In this document: in pieces, positions 8,487 through 19,468 of the stretch
Position numbering within the stretch: the first letter of the stretch is position 1
How the letters are laid out: each line of letters starts with the position of its first letter
Assembly: GCF_001839655.2 (NCBI RefSeq)
Contig: NZ_CP056087.1
Span: forward strand, 1,550,001-1,614,000
Reading direction: 5' to 3'
Source: Pseudomonas argentinensis
GTDB lineage: Bacteria > Pseudomonadota > Gammaproteobacteria > Pseudomonadales > Pseudomonadaceae
DNA length: 64,000 nt
Translations under genes and position numbers: made by a program
Notes under the pieces: generated by a model
Told to the model about the DNA's origin: nothing
Databases searched by the model: none
Seen by the model: only the letters and a program-made list of their open reading frames with translations

Positions 8487-8966
8487 ATGACACTGAAGAA
8501 ACTGGCGCTGACCGCGGCACTGCTGGCCACCAGTCTGCTGGCCAATGCCCACGAGTACGAGGTCGGTCAACTGCATATCGACCATCCCTGGTCGCGGGAA
8601 ATGCCGCCGGTGGCGCCGACTGCCGCCGCCTACTTCGTGGTGCACAACAAGGGCGATGCCGATGACCGCCTGCTCAGCGTCGAAACGACGGTGGCCGGCA
8701 AGGCGGAGATCCACGAGCATGCCCACGTAGGCGGCATGATGAAGATGCAGCAGGTGCAAAACGTGCTGATTCCCGCTGGCGGCGAAGTGAAGTTCGCGCC
8801 CATGGGCTACCACGTGATGCTGTTCGACCTGAAGCAGCAGGCCCAGGCGGGCGACCGCTTCCCCATGACCCTGACCTTCGAAAAGGCTGGGCCCGTGACG
8901 GTAGACGTGGCGGTGCAGAAGGATGAGCCGGCGGCGGAAGGCGGGCATGACCACAAGGGTCATTGA
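8487..8966 (+). CDS. PCu(A)C periplasmic copper chaperone
   Basis: A 159-residue secreted protein: signal peptide about residues 1-21 (ending ANA), then the DUF461/PCu(A)C beta-barrel. Expected Cu(I) ligands are visible in IHEHAHVGGMMKM and in GYHVML, giving the His/Met set used to load the CuA site of cytochrome oxidase. The C-terminus ends in a His-rich tail (GGHDHKGH). AAGGAGA lies 8 bases upstream of the ATG. It closes the copper-associated cluster and is followed by a long inverted repeat. Confidence 0.92.
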   Translation: MTLKKLALTAALLATSLLANAHEYEVGQLHIDHPWSREMPPVAPTAAAYFVVHNKGDADDRLLSVETTVAGKAEIHEHAHVGGMMKMQQVQNVLIPAGGEVKFAPMGYHVMLFDLKQQAQAGDRFPMTLTFEKAGPVTVDVAVQKDEPAAEGGHDHKGH

Positions 8967-8982
8967 TGAAAGCGTGCAACCC

Positions 8983-9056
8983 GTAGCCTGCGGTTGAGCG
9001 AAGCGATACCCAGGAATCACCCACCCCGGGTATCGCTCCACTCAACGCCAGGCTAC
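8983..9056. repeat. Long imperfect inverted repeat between convergent genes
   Basis: Two 29-base arms (8983-9011 and 9028-9056) begin GTAGCCTG and end GATACCC and match except at about five positions; the loop is 16 bases. It fills the gap between the PCu(A)C gene and the convergent deaminase gene and probably stops or protects both transcripts. Repeats of this kind recur in Pseudomonas genomes. Confidence 0.7.
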
Positions 9057-9063
9057 TGGCGGT

Positions 9064-11261
<2,198 letters not shown>

Positions 11262-11327
11262 GATTGGCATCTTTGCCTTGGTATTGATGGGCGCCTACGC
11301 GGGGTTTCGAGGCCAACCTCATATCCA

Positions 11328-11377
11328 GTGGGAGCGCGCCATGCGCGCGAAAGATTCGCGGGCGTGGCCCGCTCCCA
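11328..11377. repeat. REP-type palindromic repeat (copy 2)
   Basis: GTGGGAGCGCGCC on the left and GGCCCGCTCCCA on the right form an imperfect palindrome around ATGCGCGCGAAAGATTCGCG. It is the same family as the element at 4098-4161, inverted. It sits between convergent chaA and the short-chain dehydrogenase gene. Confidence 0.75.
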
Positions 11378-11442
11378 TATACTGCTACGCGGATTCGTAG
11401 GATGGGGCGGGCCATAGGCGCCAGCCCATCAACCCAGAGCTC

Positions 11443-12129
11443 TTACCAATCGATCTTCTGGCCCTGATAGTCGACGAAGTGATGGCCGCCCTGGCCGGCG
11501 AAGCGTTCGACCTGAGCGATCAGGCCGCGGCAGCTGTCGGCCACTTCGACCATGGCATTTTCGCCGCCCATGTCGGTCTTCACCCAACCCGGGTGCAGCG
11601 ACAGCACGGTCGGGCGCGGTTCCGGCAGTTCCCAGACGAAGCTGTTGGTGAGCGAGTTGAGCGCCGCCTTGCTGGCCTTGTACAACGCCAGGTTGTTGCC
11701 TTCCGGGTTGGCCACGCTGCCCAGCCCCGAACTCATGAACGCCAGCACGCCGGTCCGTGGGCGCAGCTGACCGACCAGGCGTTCGGCCAGGCGGATCGGC
11801 GCGGTGACGTTGGTCATGAACAGCTGACCGAGCTCCTCCTGGGAGGCCTGCGCAGCCGACTGATGGCTGGGGCCAATGATGCCGGCGTTGACGAACAGCA
11901 GGTCGAAGGTCTGGCCCTGCAGCCGCTGTGCCAGCGCATCCAACGCGGCGCTGTCGTCGATATCCAGTGATTCGATCTGCACGCCGTTCAAGGCCTGCAG
12001 CTCGCTGGCGCGGGCCGGGGTGCGCACCGTGGCGGTCACCTGCCAGCCATCGCCATGCAGCTGGCGCACCAGGCCCAGGCCAATGCCCCGTGACGCACCG
12101 ATGATCAAGGCAGTTCTGTTCGAAGGCAT
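11443..12129 (-). CDS. Short-chain dehydrogenase/reductase (SDR)
   Basis: A 228-residue classical SDR. The cofactor motif is GASRGIG at residues 11-17, NAG follows strand 4 (LLFVNAGIIG), and the catalytic Ser (FMSSGLGS) and Tyr/Lys (LYKASK) are present. The NNLALYKASKAALN context resembles CsgA/C-factor-like SDRs. The substrate is unknown. It is monocistronic and convergent with chaA. Confidence 0.87.
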   Translation of the reverse strand: MPSNRTALIIGASRGIGLGLVRQLHGDGWQVTATVRTPARASELQALNGVQIESLDIDDSAALDALAQRLQGQTFDLLFVNAGIIGPSHQSAAQASQEELGQLFMTNVTAPIRLAERLVGQLRPRTGVLAFMSSGLGSVANPEGNNLALYKASKAALNSLTNSFVWELPEPRPTVLSLHPGWVKTDMGGENAMVEVADSCRGLIAQVERFAGQGGHHFVDYQGQKIDW

Positions 12130-12326
12130 GGCGAAACTCCACTAGTGGCAAGGCCATCAGCTTAGCAAGGCAGTGCAACTGTTACCTCGCATTACTACAT
12201 ATTCGCTGACAAATCATGGATTTAGCATCCTGGGCCATAAAGGTTTGTGAAAGGTTTCTGGTCTAGAGTCCGCGCCTCGTGTCCGTGTCCGCACCGACTT
12301 GAACAAGAAAAAGAGGAGAACCCGGT

Positions 12327-13640
12327 TTGTTGACCTTGATTGGCTTGTTGACCATTTTCTGTCTGGTGGTGCTGTTGCTCAGTGGGCGCATGTCACCTGT
12401 ATTGCCACTGATCGTGGTGCCCTTGTTGGGTGCGCTGTGTGCGGGTTTCGGCACGGAAGAGATCTCCGGATTCTTCACCGATGGCGTTGGCAAGGTGATG
12501 GCCATCGCCACCATGTTCATTTTTGCCATCACCTTCTTCGGCGTGCTGCAGGACACCGGGCTGTTCCGCCCGATCATCGGCTTTCTGGTCAAGCTGACCC
12601 GCGGCAACGTCATTGCCGTCGCGGTGGCCACGGCGATCATCGGCATGCTCGCCCACCTCGATGGCGCCGGTGCCACCACCTTCTTGCTGACCATTCCCGC
12701 CCTGTTGCCGCTGTACAAGAAGCTGCGCATGAGCCCCTACCTGATGTTGATGTTGCTGGCTACCGGTGCCGGCATCCTCAACATGGTGCCGTGGGCGGGG
12801 CCGCTGGGCCGTTCGGCAGCCGTCACTGGCCTGGACGTCACCGAGCTGTGGCGGCCACTGCTGGTCATCCAGGGTACCGGCGTGGTCCTGCTGGTGGCGC
12901 TGGCAGCGTTTCTCGGCTGGCGCGAGCAGCGGCGTATCGCGGCGACCGATGGCACCCTGATGGACGATGGCTCCGTGGGCCGCGTCGGCGCTCCCGGCGA
13001 GATCAGCGACGAAGAGCGCGCACTCGAGCGTCCGGGCCGTATGTGGATCAACTTCAGCCTGTTCGTACTGGTATTGGCGGCCCTGTTCACTGGCGTGCTG
13101 CCGGCCGGTTACGTGTTCATGATCGGCCTGAGCCTGGCGCTGCTGATCAACTACCCCAACGGCAAACTGCAGATGCAGCGCATCGCCGCGCATTCCTCCG
13201 CTGCGCTGGGGATGGGCATGATCATTCTCGCGGCTGGTTCGATGCTGGGCATTCTGTCCGGCACCGGCATGCTGACCTCGATCGCCCAGGACCTGATCAA
13301 GGTGCTGCCGGCCGGCATGGTCGGCCAGTTGCACATCATCCTCGGCGTGTTCGGTTTCCCCATGGAATTTTTGCTCAACACCGACGCCTATTACTTCGGG
13401 CTCCTGCCGGTGGTGATGGAGGTCGTAGAGAACCATGGTGTCGCTGCACCGAGCGTGGTTTACGCGCTGATGATCGGCAATATCATCGGCACCTTTATCA
13501 GCCCCTTCTCGCCGGCGCTATGGCTGGCGCTGGGCCTTGCCCGTTTGGAGATGGGCAAGCACATCCGCTACTCGTTCTGGTGGATGTGGGGCTTCTCGCT
13601 GGCGCTGTTCGCCACGGCGTGGGCGCTCGGCCTGTTCTGA
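12327..13640 (+). CDS. CitMHS-family citrate/divalent-metal transporter
   Basis: A 437-residue polytopic membrane protein of the ion-transporter superfamily with about 12 hydrophobic segments. Motifs include AHLDGAGATTFLLTIPALLPL (about residues 110-130) and NTDAYYFGLLPV (about 350-361), both typical of CitMHS proteins that co-transport Mg2+-citrate with protons. A hydrophilic loop spans about residues 205-235. The start is TTG at 12327, supported by AGGAG at 12314-12318. No two-component or TctC partner is adjacent, so regulation is not evident. Confidence 0.87.
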   Translation: MLTLIGLLTIFCLVVLLLSGRMSPVLPLIVVPLLGALCAGFGTEEISGFFTDGVGKVMAIATMFIFAITFFGVLQDTGLFRPIIGFLVKLTRGNVIAVAVATAIIGMLAHLDGAGATTFLLTIPALLPLYKKLRMSPYLMLMLLATGAGILNMVPWAGPLGRSAAVTGLDVTELWRPLLVIQGTGVVLLVALAAFLGWREQRRIAATDGTLMDDGSVGRVGAPGEISDEERALERPGRMWINFSLFVLVLAALFTGVLPAGYVFMIGLSLALLINYPNGKLQMQRIAAHSSAALGMGMIILAAGSMLGILSGTGMLTSIAQDLIKVLPAGMVGQLHIILGVFGFPMEFLLNTDAYYFGLLPVVMEVVENHGVAAPSVVYALMIGNIIGTFISPFSPALWLALGLARLEMGKHIRYSFWWMWGFSLALFATAWALGLF

Positions 13641-13647
13641 TCGCCAT

Positions 13648-13667
13648 GGGCCGGGGTGACTCGGCCC
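13648..13667. terminator. Possible terminator after the CitMHS gene
   Basis: GGGCCG and CGGCCC form a 6-bp GC stem with an 8-base loop, followed by only a short TTC. A second 8-bp hairpin (CTCGGGCG/CGCCCGAG, 13672-13694) overlaps the end of the convergent gene. Weak evidence. Confidence 0.35.
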
Positions 13668-13682
13668 TTCGCTCGGGCGTAC

Positions 13683-14324
13683 TCAGCGCCCGAGACGGTG
13701 CAACTCGTCGGACTCGACGATGCGCAGCCCTTCGCCTTCCTCCAGTGCCAGGCGCCACAGCGCACGTGCCAGGGCCGTTACATCGATGGCGCGGTGCTTG
13801 CCCGGTAGCCAGCGCAGGAAGGGTGCGGCCAGCCGTTCACCGAGGCGAAACTCGTTGCGCGGGCCGAGCAGCAGGGAAGGGCGGGCAATGGTCAGTTGCG
13901 GCCAGCCCTGGGCCTTGAGCGCTTCCTCGGTCTGCCCCTTGGTGCGGTTGTAGAAGACCGAAGAATTCGCGTCGGCACCGATGGCGCTGACCACCAGCAG
14001 GTGCCGCGCCCCCAGCTCCCGGGCACGGGCGGCGAAGGCCAGTACCAGGTCGTGGTCGACGGCGCGAAAGGCGTCCTGGGAGCCGGCCTGCTTGATGGTG
14101 CTGCCCAGGCAGCAGAACGCGGTGTGCACCGGGCCACCCAGGGCGGGCAGCAGGTCGAGCATTTCGCCGACCGGGTTTTCCAGGTTGGGGTGTTCGGCCA
14201 GTGGCTTGCGACTCGGGGCCAGCACGCGCTCGACGGTGGGTTCGTTGAGCAGGCGATCCAGTAGGTGCTCACCGGTCATGCCCGTAGCGCCTGCCAGAAG
14301 AATGTGCTGGGGAGTCAGATACAT
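13683..14324 (-). CDS. NAD(P)-binding oxidoreductase (atypical SDR, YbjT/HTATIP2-like)
   Basis: A 213-residue Rossmann protein beginning with a nucleotide-binding loop GATGMTG at residues 12-18. Later elements [27 protein letters not shown] and [10 protein letters not shown] fit the atypical SDR group around HTATIP2 and NAD(P)H-binding quinone-reductase-like proteins. The start at 14324 has GAGGATC upstream; a longer frame adds eight non-conserved residues. The function is uncharacterised. Confidence 0.83.
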   Translation of the reverse strand: MYLTPQHILLAGATGMTGEHLLDRLLNEPTVERVLAPSRKPLAEHPNLENPVGEMLDLLPALGGPVHTAFCCLGSTIKQAGSQDAFRAVDHDLVLAFAARARELGARHLLVVSAIGADANSSVFYNRTKGQTEEALKAQGWPQLTIARPSLLLGPRNEFRLGERLAAPFLRWLPGKHRAIDVTALARALWRLALEEGEGLRIVESDELHRLGR

Positions 14325-14382
14325 GGTCGATCCTCGACTGCTATTCACTGTGAAGTTTAGAGGGCAATCGCCAATTTATCGT

Positions 14383-16062
14383 TCAAGGCGCTTCGCTGTG
14401 CGCCTGGCGTAGCGCATTCCAGTGCTCGAGTACCGCGGCAGGCGCCCAGATTTGCGGTTCGGACGGCTCGAAGCCATCGGCCTGCTCGCGCTCGGCCACC
14501 GCCGCGCGGGCCAGTTCGAAGGCCTTTTGCAGATCACCGGTCTGCTGCAGCGCTTCGGCGAACAGGGCGCGGCCGAAGTAGGTGAAGTCGGCCTCCTCGG
14601 AGCAGCCGAATGACACCCGGTCGGCGCGGGCGGCGGTCATCAGCAGGGTCTTGTCGTCCTTCAGGGCGGGAATGAAGCCGCCCGAATAGCAGGCGGAAAT
14701 CACCACCACCTTGTGGCGGTCGGTCAGGGGCTCGAGCAGATCGGCCAGATCACTGGCGGGCAGGTCGGCGAGCTGCAGGCGCGGCTGATCCAGGTTCAGC
14801 TCGTGGCTGCGCGAGCCGTGGCTGGTCAGGTAGATGAACACCAGGTCTTCCGGCCCGCTGCGTTCGGCAATGGCGCGCACCGCACGGCGCAGGTTCTCGC
14901 CGGTCGCCAGGGGGCGATCGGCCAGGTGATCGCGGTGGTTGGCCAGGGTGATGCGACCGTGGGCGGCGAACCGTTCGCTGAGCAGATCGGCCACGTAGTC
15001 GGCTTCGCGCAGGAACACGCTCTGCTTGCCGTCGCCGGCCAGGGTCAGGGCATAGAGTTCGCGGCGTGGGGTGGAGGCCGGCAGCGCGGCGATGGCCCGG
15101 TCGAGCAGCTCGCCCTGTTTCAGCAGGCCGATTTCGAGGAGGTCGGGCAGCGCCTGGCCGTTTTCGTCGCGCACCCGCAGGCCACGGCGCCAAGTGCCTT
15201 GCTGCCTGGTGCCGTCGGCGCTGACCAGGGTGCCTTGCCCCTGGAACTGACCCTTGGCGAACTGGCCGTCATAGCGGCTGCCGTCGGCCTGTTGCAGGTG
15301 GCCGTCACCCTGGTAGCGCCAGTCGCGGAATTGCCCCCTATAGCGGCTGCCATCGGTGCCGCGGTATTCACCTTTACCGGTAAGGGCGCCCGCGACGAAG
15401 GTGCCGCTCCAGGCCTCGCCGCTGGCGCTCTGGTAACGGCCCTTGCCGTGGAACAGGCTGTCCTTGAGTTCGCCGTCGTAGCTGTCGCCCTCGCTGCCCC
15501 GGTAGCTGCCGGCGCCCTTGAGCTGGCCGCCTGCGAAGTGCCCGGAAAGCTGGTTGCCCAGTTCGTCTTCGCGCACGCCCTGGCCGTCTGGCAGGCCCTT
15601 GGCGAACACGCCCTGGAAGCGGCTGCCGTCGGCCTGCTCGAGAACACCGAAGCCGTGAAAGCGGCCCGCGCGAAACTGCCCGCGGTAGGTCTGCCCGGCT
15701 TCCTCCAGGACGCCCTCACCGCTGAACCGGCCCTGGCGGAAGCCGCCGCTGTAGCTGCTGCCATCGGCCTTGTTCAGGGTGCCTTGGCCGTCGTAGCGGC
15801 CGGCGGCGAACTCACCGACATAATGCTCGCCATCGGCGCTTTGCCACTCCCCGATGCCATGGCGCTGCCCATCGACGAAGTGACCGACGTAGCGGCTGCC
15901 ATCGGGATAGTCGAGGCGGCCTTCGCCCTGCAACAGGCCTTCGACCACCTCACCGTGGTAGCGCGAACCGTCGGGCAGGATGGCGTCAGGCGCCAGCAGC
16001 TGGGGGCTCTGGCCGCAGGCCGTGAGGGCGAGGATAAGGGCCAAAGGCGCGAGGCGAAGCAT
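14383..16062 (-). CDS. MORN-repeat lipoprotein with C-terminal C13-like cysteine peptidase domain
   Basis: A 559-residue lipoprotein with lipobox L13-T14-A15-C16. Residues 31-297 form about 11 full and one partial MORN repeat with a strict 23-residue period (units start DGSRY, DGEHY, DGSSY). Residues about 335-545 form a clan CD peptidase domain: the catalytic dyad is His415 in YLTSHGS and Cys458 in VVVISACYSGG, the H-G and A-C spacing seen in legumain-type C13 and caspase-like peptidases. It is predicted to be anchored in a membrane with its catalytic domain in the periplasm or outside. Divergent from lrgA. Substrate and role are unknown; MORN arrays often bind lipid or act as scaffolds. Confidence 0.85.
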   Translation of the reverse strand: MLRLAPLALILALTACGQSPQLLAPDAILPDGSRYHGEVVEGLLQGEGRLDYPDGSRYVGHFVDGQRHGIGEWQSADGEHYVGEFAAGRYDGQGTLNKADGSSYSGGFRQGRFSGEGVLEEAGQTYRGQFRAGRFHGFGVLEQADGSRFQGVFAKGLPDGQGVREDELGNQLSGHFAGGQLKGAGSYRGSEGDSYDGELKDSLFHGKGRYQSASGEAWSGTFVAGALTGKGEYRGTDGSRYRGQFRDWRYQGDGHLQQADGSRYDGQFAKGQFQGQGTLVSADGTRQQGTWRRGLRVRDENGQALPDLLEIGLLKQGELLDRAIAALPASTPRRELYALTLAGDGKQSVFLREADYVADLLSERFAAHGRITLANHRDHLADRPLATGENLRRAVRAIAERSGPEDLVFIYLTSHGSRSHELNLDQPRLQLADLPASDLADLLEPLTDRHKVVVISACYSGGFIPALKDDKTLLMTAARADRVSFGCSEEADFTYFGRALFAEALQQTGDLQKAFELARAAVAEREQADGFEPSEPQIWAPAAVLEHWNALRQAHSEAP

Positions 16063-16185
16063 GCAGGACGTCCCTGTCAGGTAAGCGGTGCCGGCAGTAT
16101 GCCGTAAACCGCCTGGCGGCGCTGCCAGGCTGACAGGGTCTGCGGAGCGGGATCTGGCCCTGTTAAGCGGCCGGCATCTGCGGCC

Positions 16186-16191
16186 TATAAT
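16186..16191 (+). promoter_or_regulatory. -10 element (TATAAT) for lrgA inside a GC palindrome
   Basis: A perfect TATAAT is flanked by GCGGCC and GGCCGC, so the -10 hexamer is the loop of an inverted repeat. It lies about 49 bases upstream of the lrgA start. No convincing -35 is present. Confidence 0.45.
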
Positions 16192-16239
16192 GGCCGCCTT
16201 GTTGACGGGCGCGCCTGTCGAGTTTGCGGGGGGACAATC

Positions 16240-16602
16240 ATGCTGCTTCGTGGCCTGTTCTGGCTGGTGCTGTGCCAACTGCTCGGCACGGCGATCAATG
16301 CGCTGTTGCTGCCGATGCTGCCGGGACCGATTCTCGGCATGCTGCTGCTGGTGGTGTTTCTGCTCTGCCGGGGGCAGGTCGACGAACCGATTCAGCAGGC
16401 CGCCAGCGGCCTGCTCAAGTACCTGCCGCTGCTGCTGGTGCCGCCGGCAGTCGGGGTGATGGCCTACGCCGAGGCGATCGCCGCCGACTTCTGGGCGGTG
16501 ATCGGCGCCCTGGTGCTGTCGCTGATCCTCTCGCTGGTGTTCGCCGGCTGGATGATGCAGAAGCTGGTCGAGCGCCAGGCGCGCCGCCGGGAGCAGCCAT
16601 GA
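16240..16602 (+). CDS. CidA/LrgA family holin-like protein
   Basis: A 120-residue membrane protein with four hydrophobic segments and the motif PMLPGPILGMLLLVVFL typical of LrgA/CidA. These proteins behave like holins or metabolite transporters and pair with an LrgB partner. A basic C-terminus (RQARRREQP) is present. The stop overlaps the lrgB start in an ATGA, so the pair is translationally coupled. Confidence 0.92.
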   Translation: MLLRGLFWLVLCQLLGTAINALLLPMLPGPILGMLLLVVFLLCRGQVDEPIQQAASGLLKYLPLLLVPPAVGVMAYAEAIAADFWAVIGALVLSLILSLVFAGWMMQKLVERQARRREQP

Positions 16603-17315
16603 TGCTCGACTGGCACGGCGCCTGGATGGCGGTCACCCATCATCCGCTGTTTGCCGCGGGCGTCACCCTGGGCGCCTATCAATTGGCGATTGCCCTCTAC
16701 GAAAGGACCCGCCTGGTATTCCTGCAGCCGGTGCTGGTGTCGACCATGCTGGTGATCGCCATCCTGCTGCTGTGCGGGCTGACCTTCACCGAGTACAAGA
16801 CCAGCGCCGAGGCCCTGACCATTTTCCTCGGCCCGGCCACCGTCGCCCTGGCGGTGCCCCTGTACCTGAACCTGCGGCGTATCCGCCAGGTGTTCTGGCC
16901 CACGGTGCTGACCCTGCTGGTCGCCGGCGTGGTGGCCACCGTGCTGGGTGTCGCCCTGGCCTGGCTGCTGGGCGCCGAGCACAACATGCTGATGAGCATG
17001 GCGCCCAAGTCCGTCACCTCGCCGATCGCCATGCTGGTGGCCAGCCAGATCGGTGGCCTGGCGGCACTGGCCGCGGTGTTCGTGATGATCACCGGGGTGC
17101 TGGGGGCGATCATCGGGCCGTCGTTGCTGCGCCTGTGCGGAGTGCGCAATCATGCCGCCATGGGCATGGCGCTGGGCATGACCGCCCACGCGGTCGGTAC
17201 CTCCCGAGCCATGCAGGAGAGCGAGGAGTGCGGCGCCTTCGCGGCCCTGGCCATGAGCCTGATGGGCGTGTTCACGGCGATCCTGTTGCCCCTGGCCATC
17301 GTCTTGCTGAGTTGA
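16599..17315 (+). CDS. LrgB family protein
   Basis: A 238-residue integral membrane protein of the LrgB/CidB family. Motifs MAPKSVTSPIAM (about residues 129-140) and GMTAHAVGTSRAM (about 193-205) are diagnostic. It acts with the upstream LrgA-type protein in envelope lysis control or in export of pyruvate-like metabolites; which of these applies here is not shown. It starts at the first of two adjacent ATG codons overlapping the lrgA stop. Confidence 0.92.
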   Translation: MMLDWHGAWMAVTHHPLFAAGVTLGAYQLAIALYERTRLVFLQPVLVSTMLVIAILLLCGLTFTEYKTSAEALTIFLGPATVALAVPLYLNLRRIRQVFWPTVLTLLVAGVVATVLGVALAWLLGAEHNMLMSMAPKSVTSPIAMLVASQIGGLAALAAVFVMITGVLGAIIGPSLLRLCGVRNHAAMGMALGMTAHAVGTSRAMQESEECGAFAALAMSLMGVFTAILLPLAIVLLS

Positions 17316-17322
17316 GAGTCCT

Positions 17323-17916
17323 ATGACCCTACCGCTATTTCCGCTGCACACCGTGCTGTTTCCCGGCTGCCAGCTGGACCTGCAGATATTCGAAGCGCGC
17401 TATCTGGACATGATCAGCCGCTGCATGAAGCAGGGCGAAGGCTTTGGCGTGGTATGCATCGTCGAAGGCGCCGAGGTCGGCGAGGCAGCCGAGCGCGTCG
17501 CGCAGATCGGTTGTGAAGCACGGATCACCGATTTTCAGCAGCGCCCCAATGGGCTGCTGGGCATTCGTGTAGAGGGCGGCCGGCGCTTTCGGGTCAAGCA
17601 GGCCCGGGTGCTGCCGGACAAGCTGACCCTGGCCCAGGTCGAGTGGCTGGAGGCGCAGCCCGAGCTGCCACTGGGCGAGGAGCATGCCGACCTGCTGGCA
17701 CTGCTCGGCGCCCTGGCCGAACACCCGATGGTTGCCAGCCTGGACATGGAGGGCGGTGCCGACAGCCAGGCGGAGCTGGCCGACAAGCTCGGCTACCTGT
17801 TGCCGTTCAGCGCCGAGCAGAAGATCGCCTTGCTGGCCGAGCCCGATGCCGCCCAGCGCCTGGACATGCTGCAGGCGTGGGTGGAGGCGCTGCAGGGCGA
17901 CGGTGCCGCTCAGTAG
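17323..17916 (+). CDS. LON peptidase substrate-binding-domain protein
   Basis: A 197-residue protein made only of a Lon N-terminal (PUA-like) domain: LPLFPLHTVLFPGCQLDLQIFE at the start and RITDFQQRPNGLLGIRVEG about residues 65-85. It has no ATPase or protease domain. Such stand-alone proteins are common in Pseudomonas and uncharacterised. It begins 7 bases after lrgB, so it is probably in that operon. Its last 7 bases overlap the end of the convergent DedA-PAP2 gene. Confidence 0.88.
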   Translation: MTLPLFPLHTVLFPGCQLDLQIFEARYLDMISRCMKQGEGFGVVCIVEGAEVGEAAERVAQIGCEARITDFQQRPNGLLGIRVEGGRRFRVKQARVLPDKLTLAQVEWLEAQPELPLGEEHADLLALLGALAEHPMVASLDMEGGADSQAELADKLGYLLPFSAEQKIALLAEPDAAQRLDMLQAWVEALQGDGAAQ

Positions 17917-19226
17917 CGATAGATTTCCACGCCTTCGCTCATGCGCAGCAGCGCCATGCCCGTCAGCAGCAGTGCGCAGCCCGGCACGATCAGCCACCAG
18001 ACCCTGGCCGGCAGTGGCGGCAGCGAGGCGAAGCGCTGCATCAGCGCCAGGCTCAGCGCACACAGGCTGCTGGCCAGCAGGGCGCCGGCGATGATGTCGC
18101 TCGGCCAGTGCACGCCCAGGTAGACGCGCGACAGGGCGATGAACAGGGCTGGCAGGCAGGCCAGCAATATCCAGGTCAGACGCAGGCGGGCCGGTTGGCC
18201 GCGGCCGGCCAGGATGGCAACGGTGAGAAAGAAGGCAAAGGCGGCCGAGCTGTGCCCGCTGGGGAAGCTGTAGGTATGCAGCGGCTCGAGCAGCACATCG
18301 GGGCGCGCCCGCTCGAACAGGTTCTTGAGCATGCCGTTGGCCAGCGCGGTACTGAGCATGGCGCCGCCAGCGAACAACAGCGCCTGCCATTTGCGGGTGA
18401 GCAGCAGCAGGATGCACAGCAGCGCAGCAACCGCCAGTTGCACGTCGAAGTCGCCGAAGTGGGTGATCATCACCGCCACATGATCGAAGCGCGGATTACG
18501 GCTTTCCTGGATCAGGGTCATCAGGCCCTGGTCGAGCTGGATCAGGTGCGGCCAGCCGATGAACAGGGCGACCAGCAGGATGGTGCCCAGCCCGGCGGCG
18601 ATCAGGCTGGCCTGGCGCTGTTCGCGCAGGCTGCTCTGAATGGTCAGCACCAGCAACAGCGCCAGGCCGCCGGCGACCACGGCAGCCTGTGGCCAGAAAC
18701 CGTCGGGCAACGGCAGGCGAAAGGCCGCGCCGGCAGCCCAGCCGGGCAGCAGGTAGGCGACCGACCAACCGGCGGCGGCCAGCATGCTGACGGCGATGAA
18801 GCGCCCAAGCGGCATGCTCAGCATGCCCGCCACCATCGGCAGCATGGGGCGCAGCGGGCCGATGTAGCGGCCCAGCAGCAGGCTGGCCACGCCATAGCGC
18901 TCGAAGTAGCTTTGCGCACCGCTCAGCCACTGCGGGTGGCTGCGCAGGCCCGGCAGGCGACGGATGTCCTGGTGGAAATAACGCCCCAGGGCGTAGGAGA
19001 TGGCATCGCCCAGCAGGCCGCCGAAGTAGGCCAGCGCCAGGGTTTCCCACAGGCTTAGGGCACCATTGCCGGCCATCACGCCGACGGCGAACAGCAGCAC
19101 GGTACCGGGAACGATGATGCCGGCGATGGCCAGGCATTCGATGCAGGCGATCAGGAAGATCGCCAGGCCCAGCCATTGCGGGTTGGCCGCCAGCCAGGTA
19201 GTCAGACTATCGAGCCATTGGCCCAT
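17910..19226 (-). CDS. DedA-PAP2 fusion membrane protein
   Basis: A 438-residue protein fusing two membrane modules. Residues 1-165 form a DedA/SNARE-associated domain with GRYIGPLRPMLP (119-130). Residues about 225-400 form a PAP2 phosphatase with all three motifs: KNLFERARP (301-309), PSGH (322-325) and SRVYLGVH (366-373). DedA proteins are linked to flipping of undecaprenyl phosphate or phospholipid, and PAP2 enzymes dephosphorylate undecaprenyl pyrophosphate or phosphatidate, so a combined lipid-carrier recycling role is plausible. The start at 19226 gives the normal DedA N-terminus. Confidence 0.9.
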   Translation of the reverse strand: MGQWLDSLTTWLAANPQWLGLAIFLIACIECLAIAGIIVPGTVLLFAVGVMAGNGALSLWETLALAYFGGLLGDAISYALGRYFHQDIRRLPGLRSHPQWLSGAQSYFERYGVASLLLGRYIGPLRPMLPMVAGMLSMPLGRFIAVSMLAAAGWSVAYLLPGWAAGAAFRLPLPDGFWPQAAVVAGGLALLLVLTIQSSLREQRQASLIAAGLGTILLVALFIGWPHLIQLDQGLMTLIQESRNPRFDHVAVMITHFGDFDVQLAVAALLCILLLLTRKWQALLFAGGAMLSTALANGMLKNLFERARPDVLLEPLHTYSFPSGHSSAAFAFFLTVAILAGRGQPARLRLTWILLACLPALFIALSRVYLGVHWPSDIIAGALLASSLCALSLALMQRFASLPPLPARVWWLIVPGCALLLTGMALLRMSEGVEIYRY

Positions 19227-19428
19227 GGATGGACACCTTATAGAGAGAAATCGAGCCTTCGACCTGCCCACCTGAAAAGCGGTTCCTTTGCCGGGCGTGC
19301 GCTGTCAGGCGGCGACAGCGGCCGATCATAGCAACGCGCCGGGCGATTGAAAGGGCGTTCAAACGCCCGGTTACAAGCCATTGACGACCATCTGCCAGGC
19401 GCCGCTGTGCGCGGGGCGGCATGGCCGC

Positions 19429-19434
19429 TATAAT
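19429..19434 (+). promoter_or_regulatory. -10 element (TATAAT) for proA
   Basis: A perfect TATAAT lies 34 bases upstream of the proA start, giving a leader of about 25-30 bases. The -35 region is poor. Confidence 0.45.
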
Positions 19435-19468
19435 CAGCAACTTTTTCCAACTGCCGACCTGAGTTGCC

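Noticed and set aside
12299..13918. Alternative 539-codon frame over the CitMHS gene
   Set aside because: Arg/Ala/Gly-rich shadow; the membrane protein in the other frame is a clear family member with a good ribosome-binding site.
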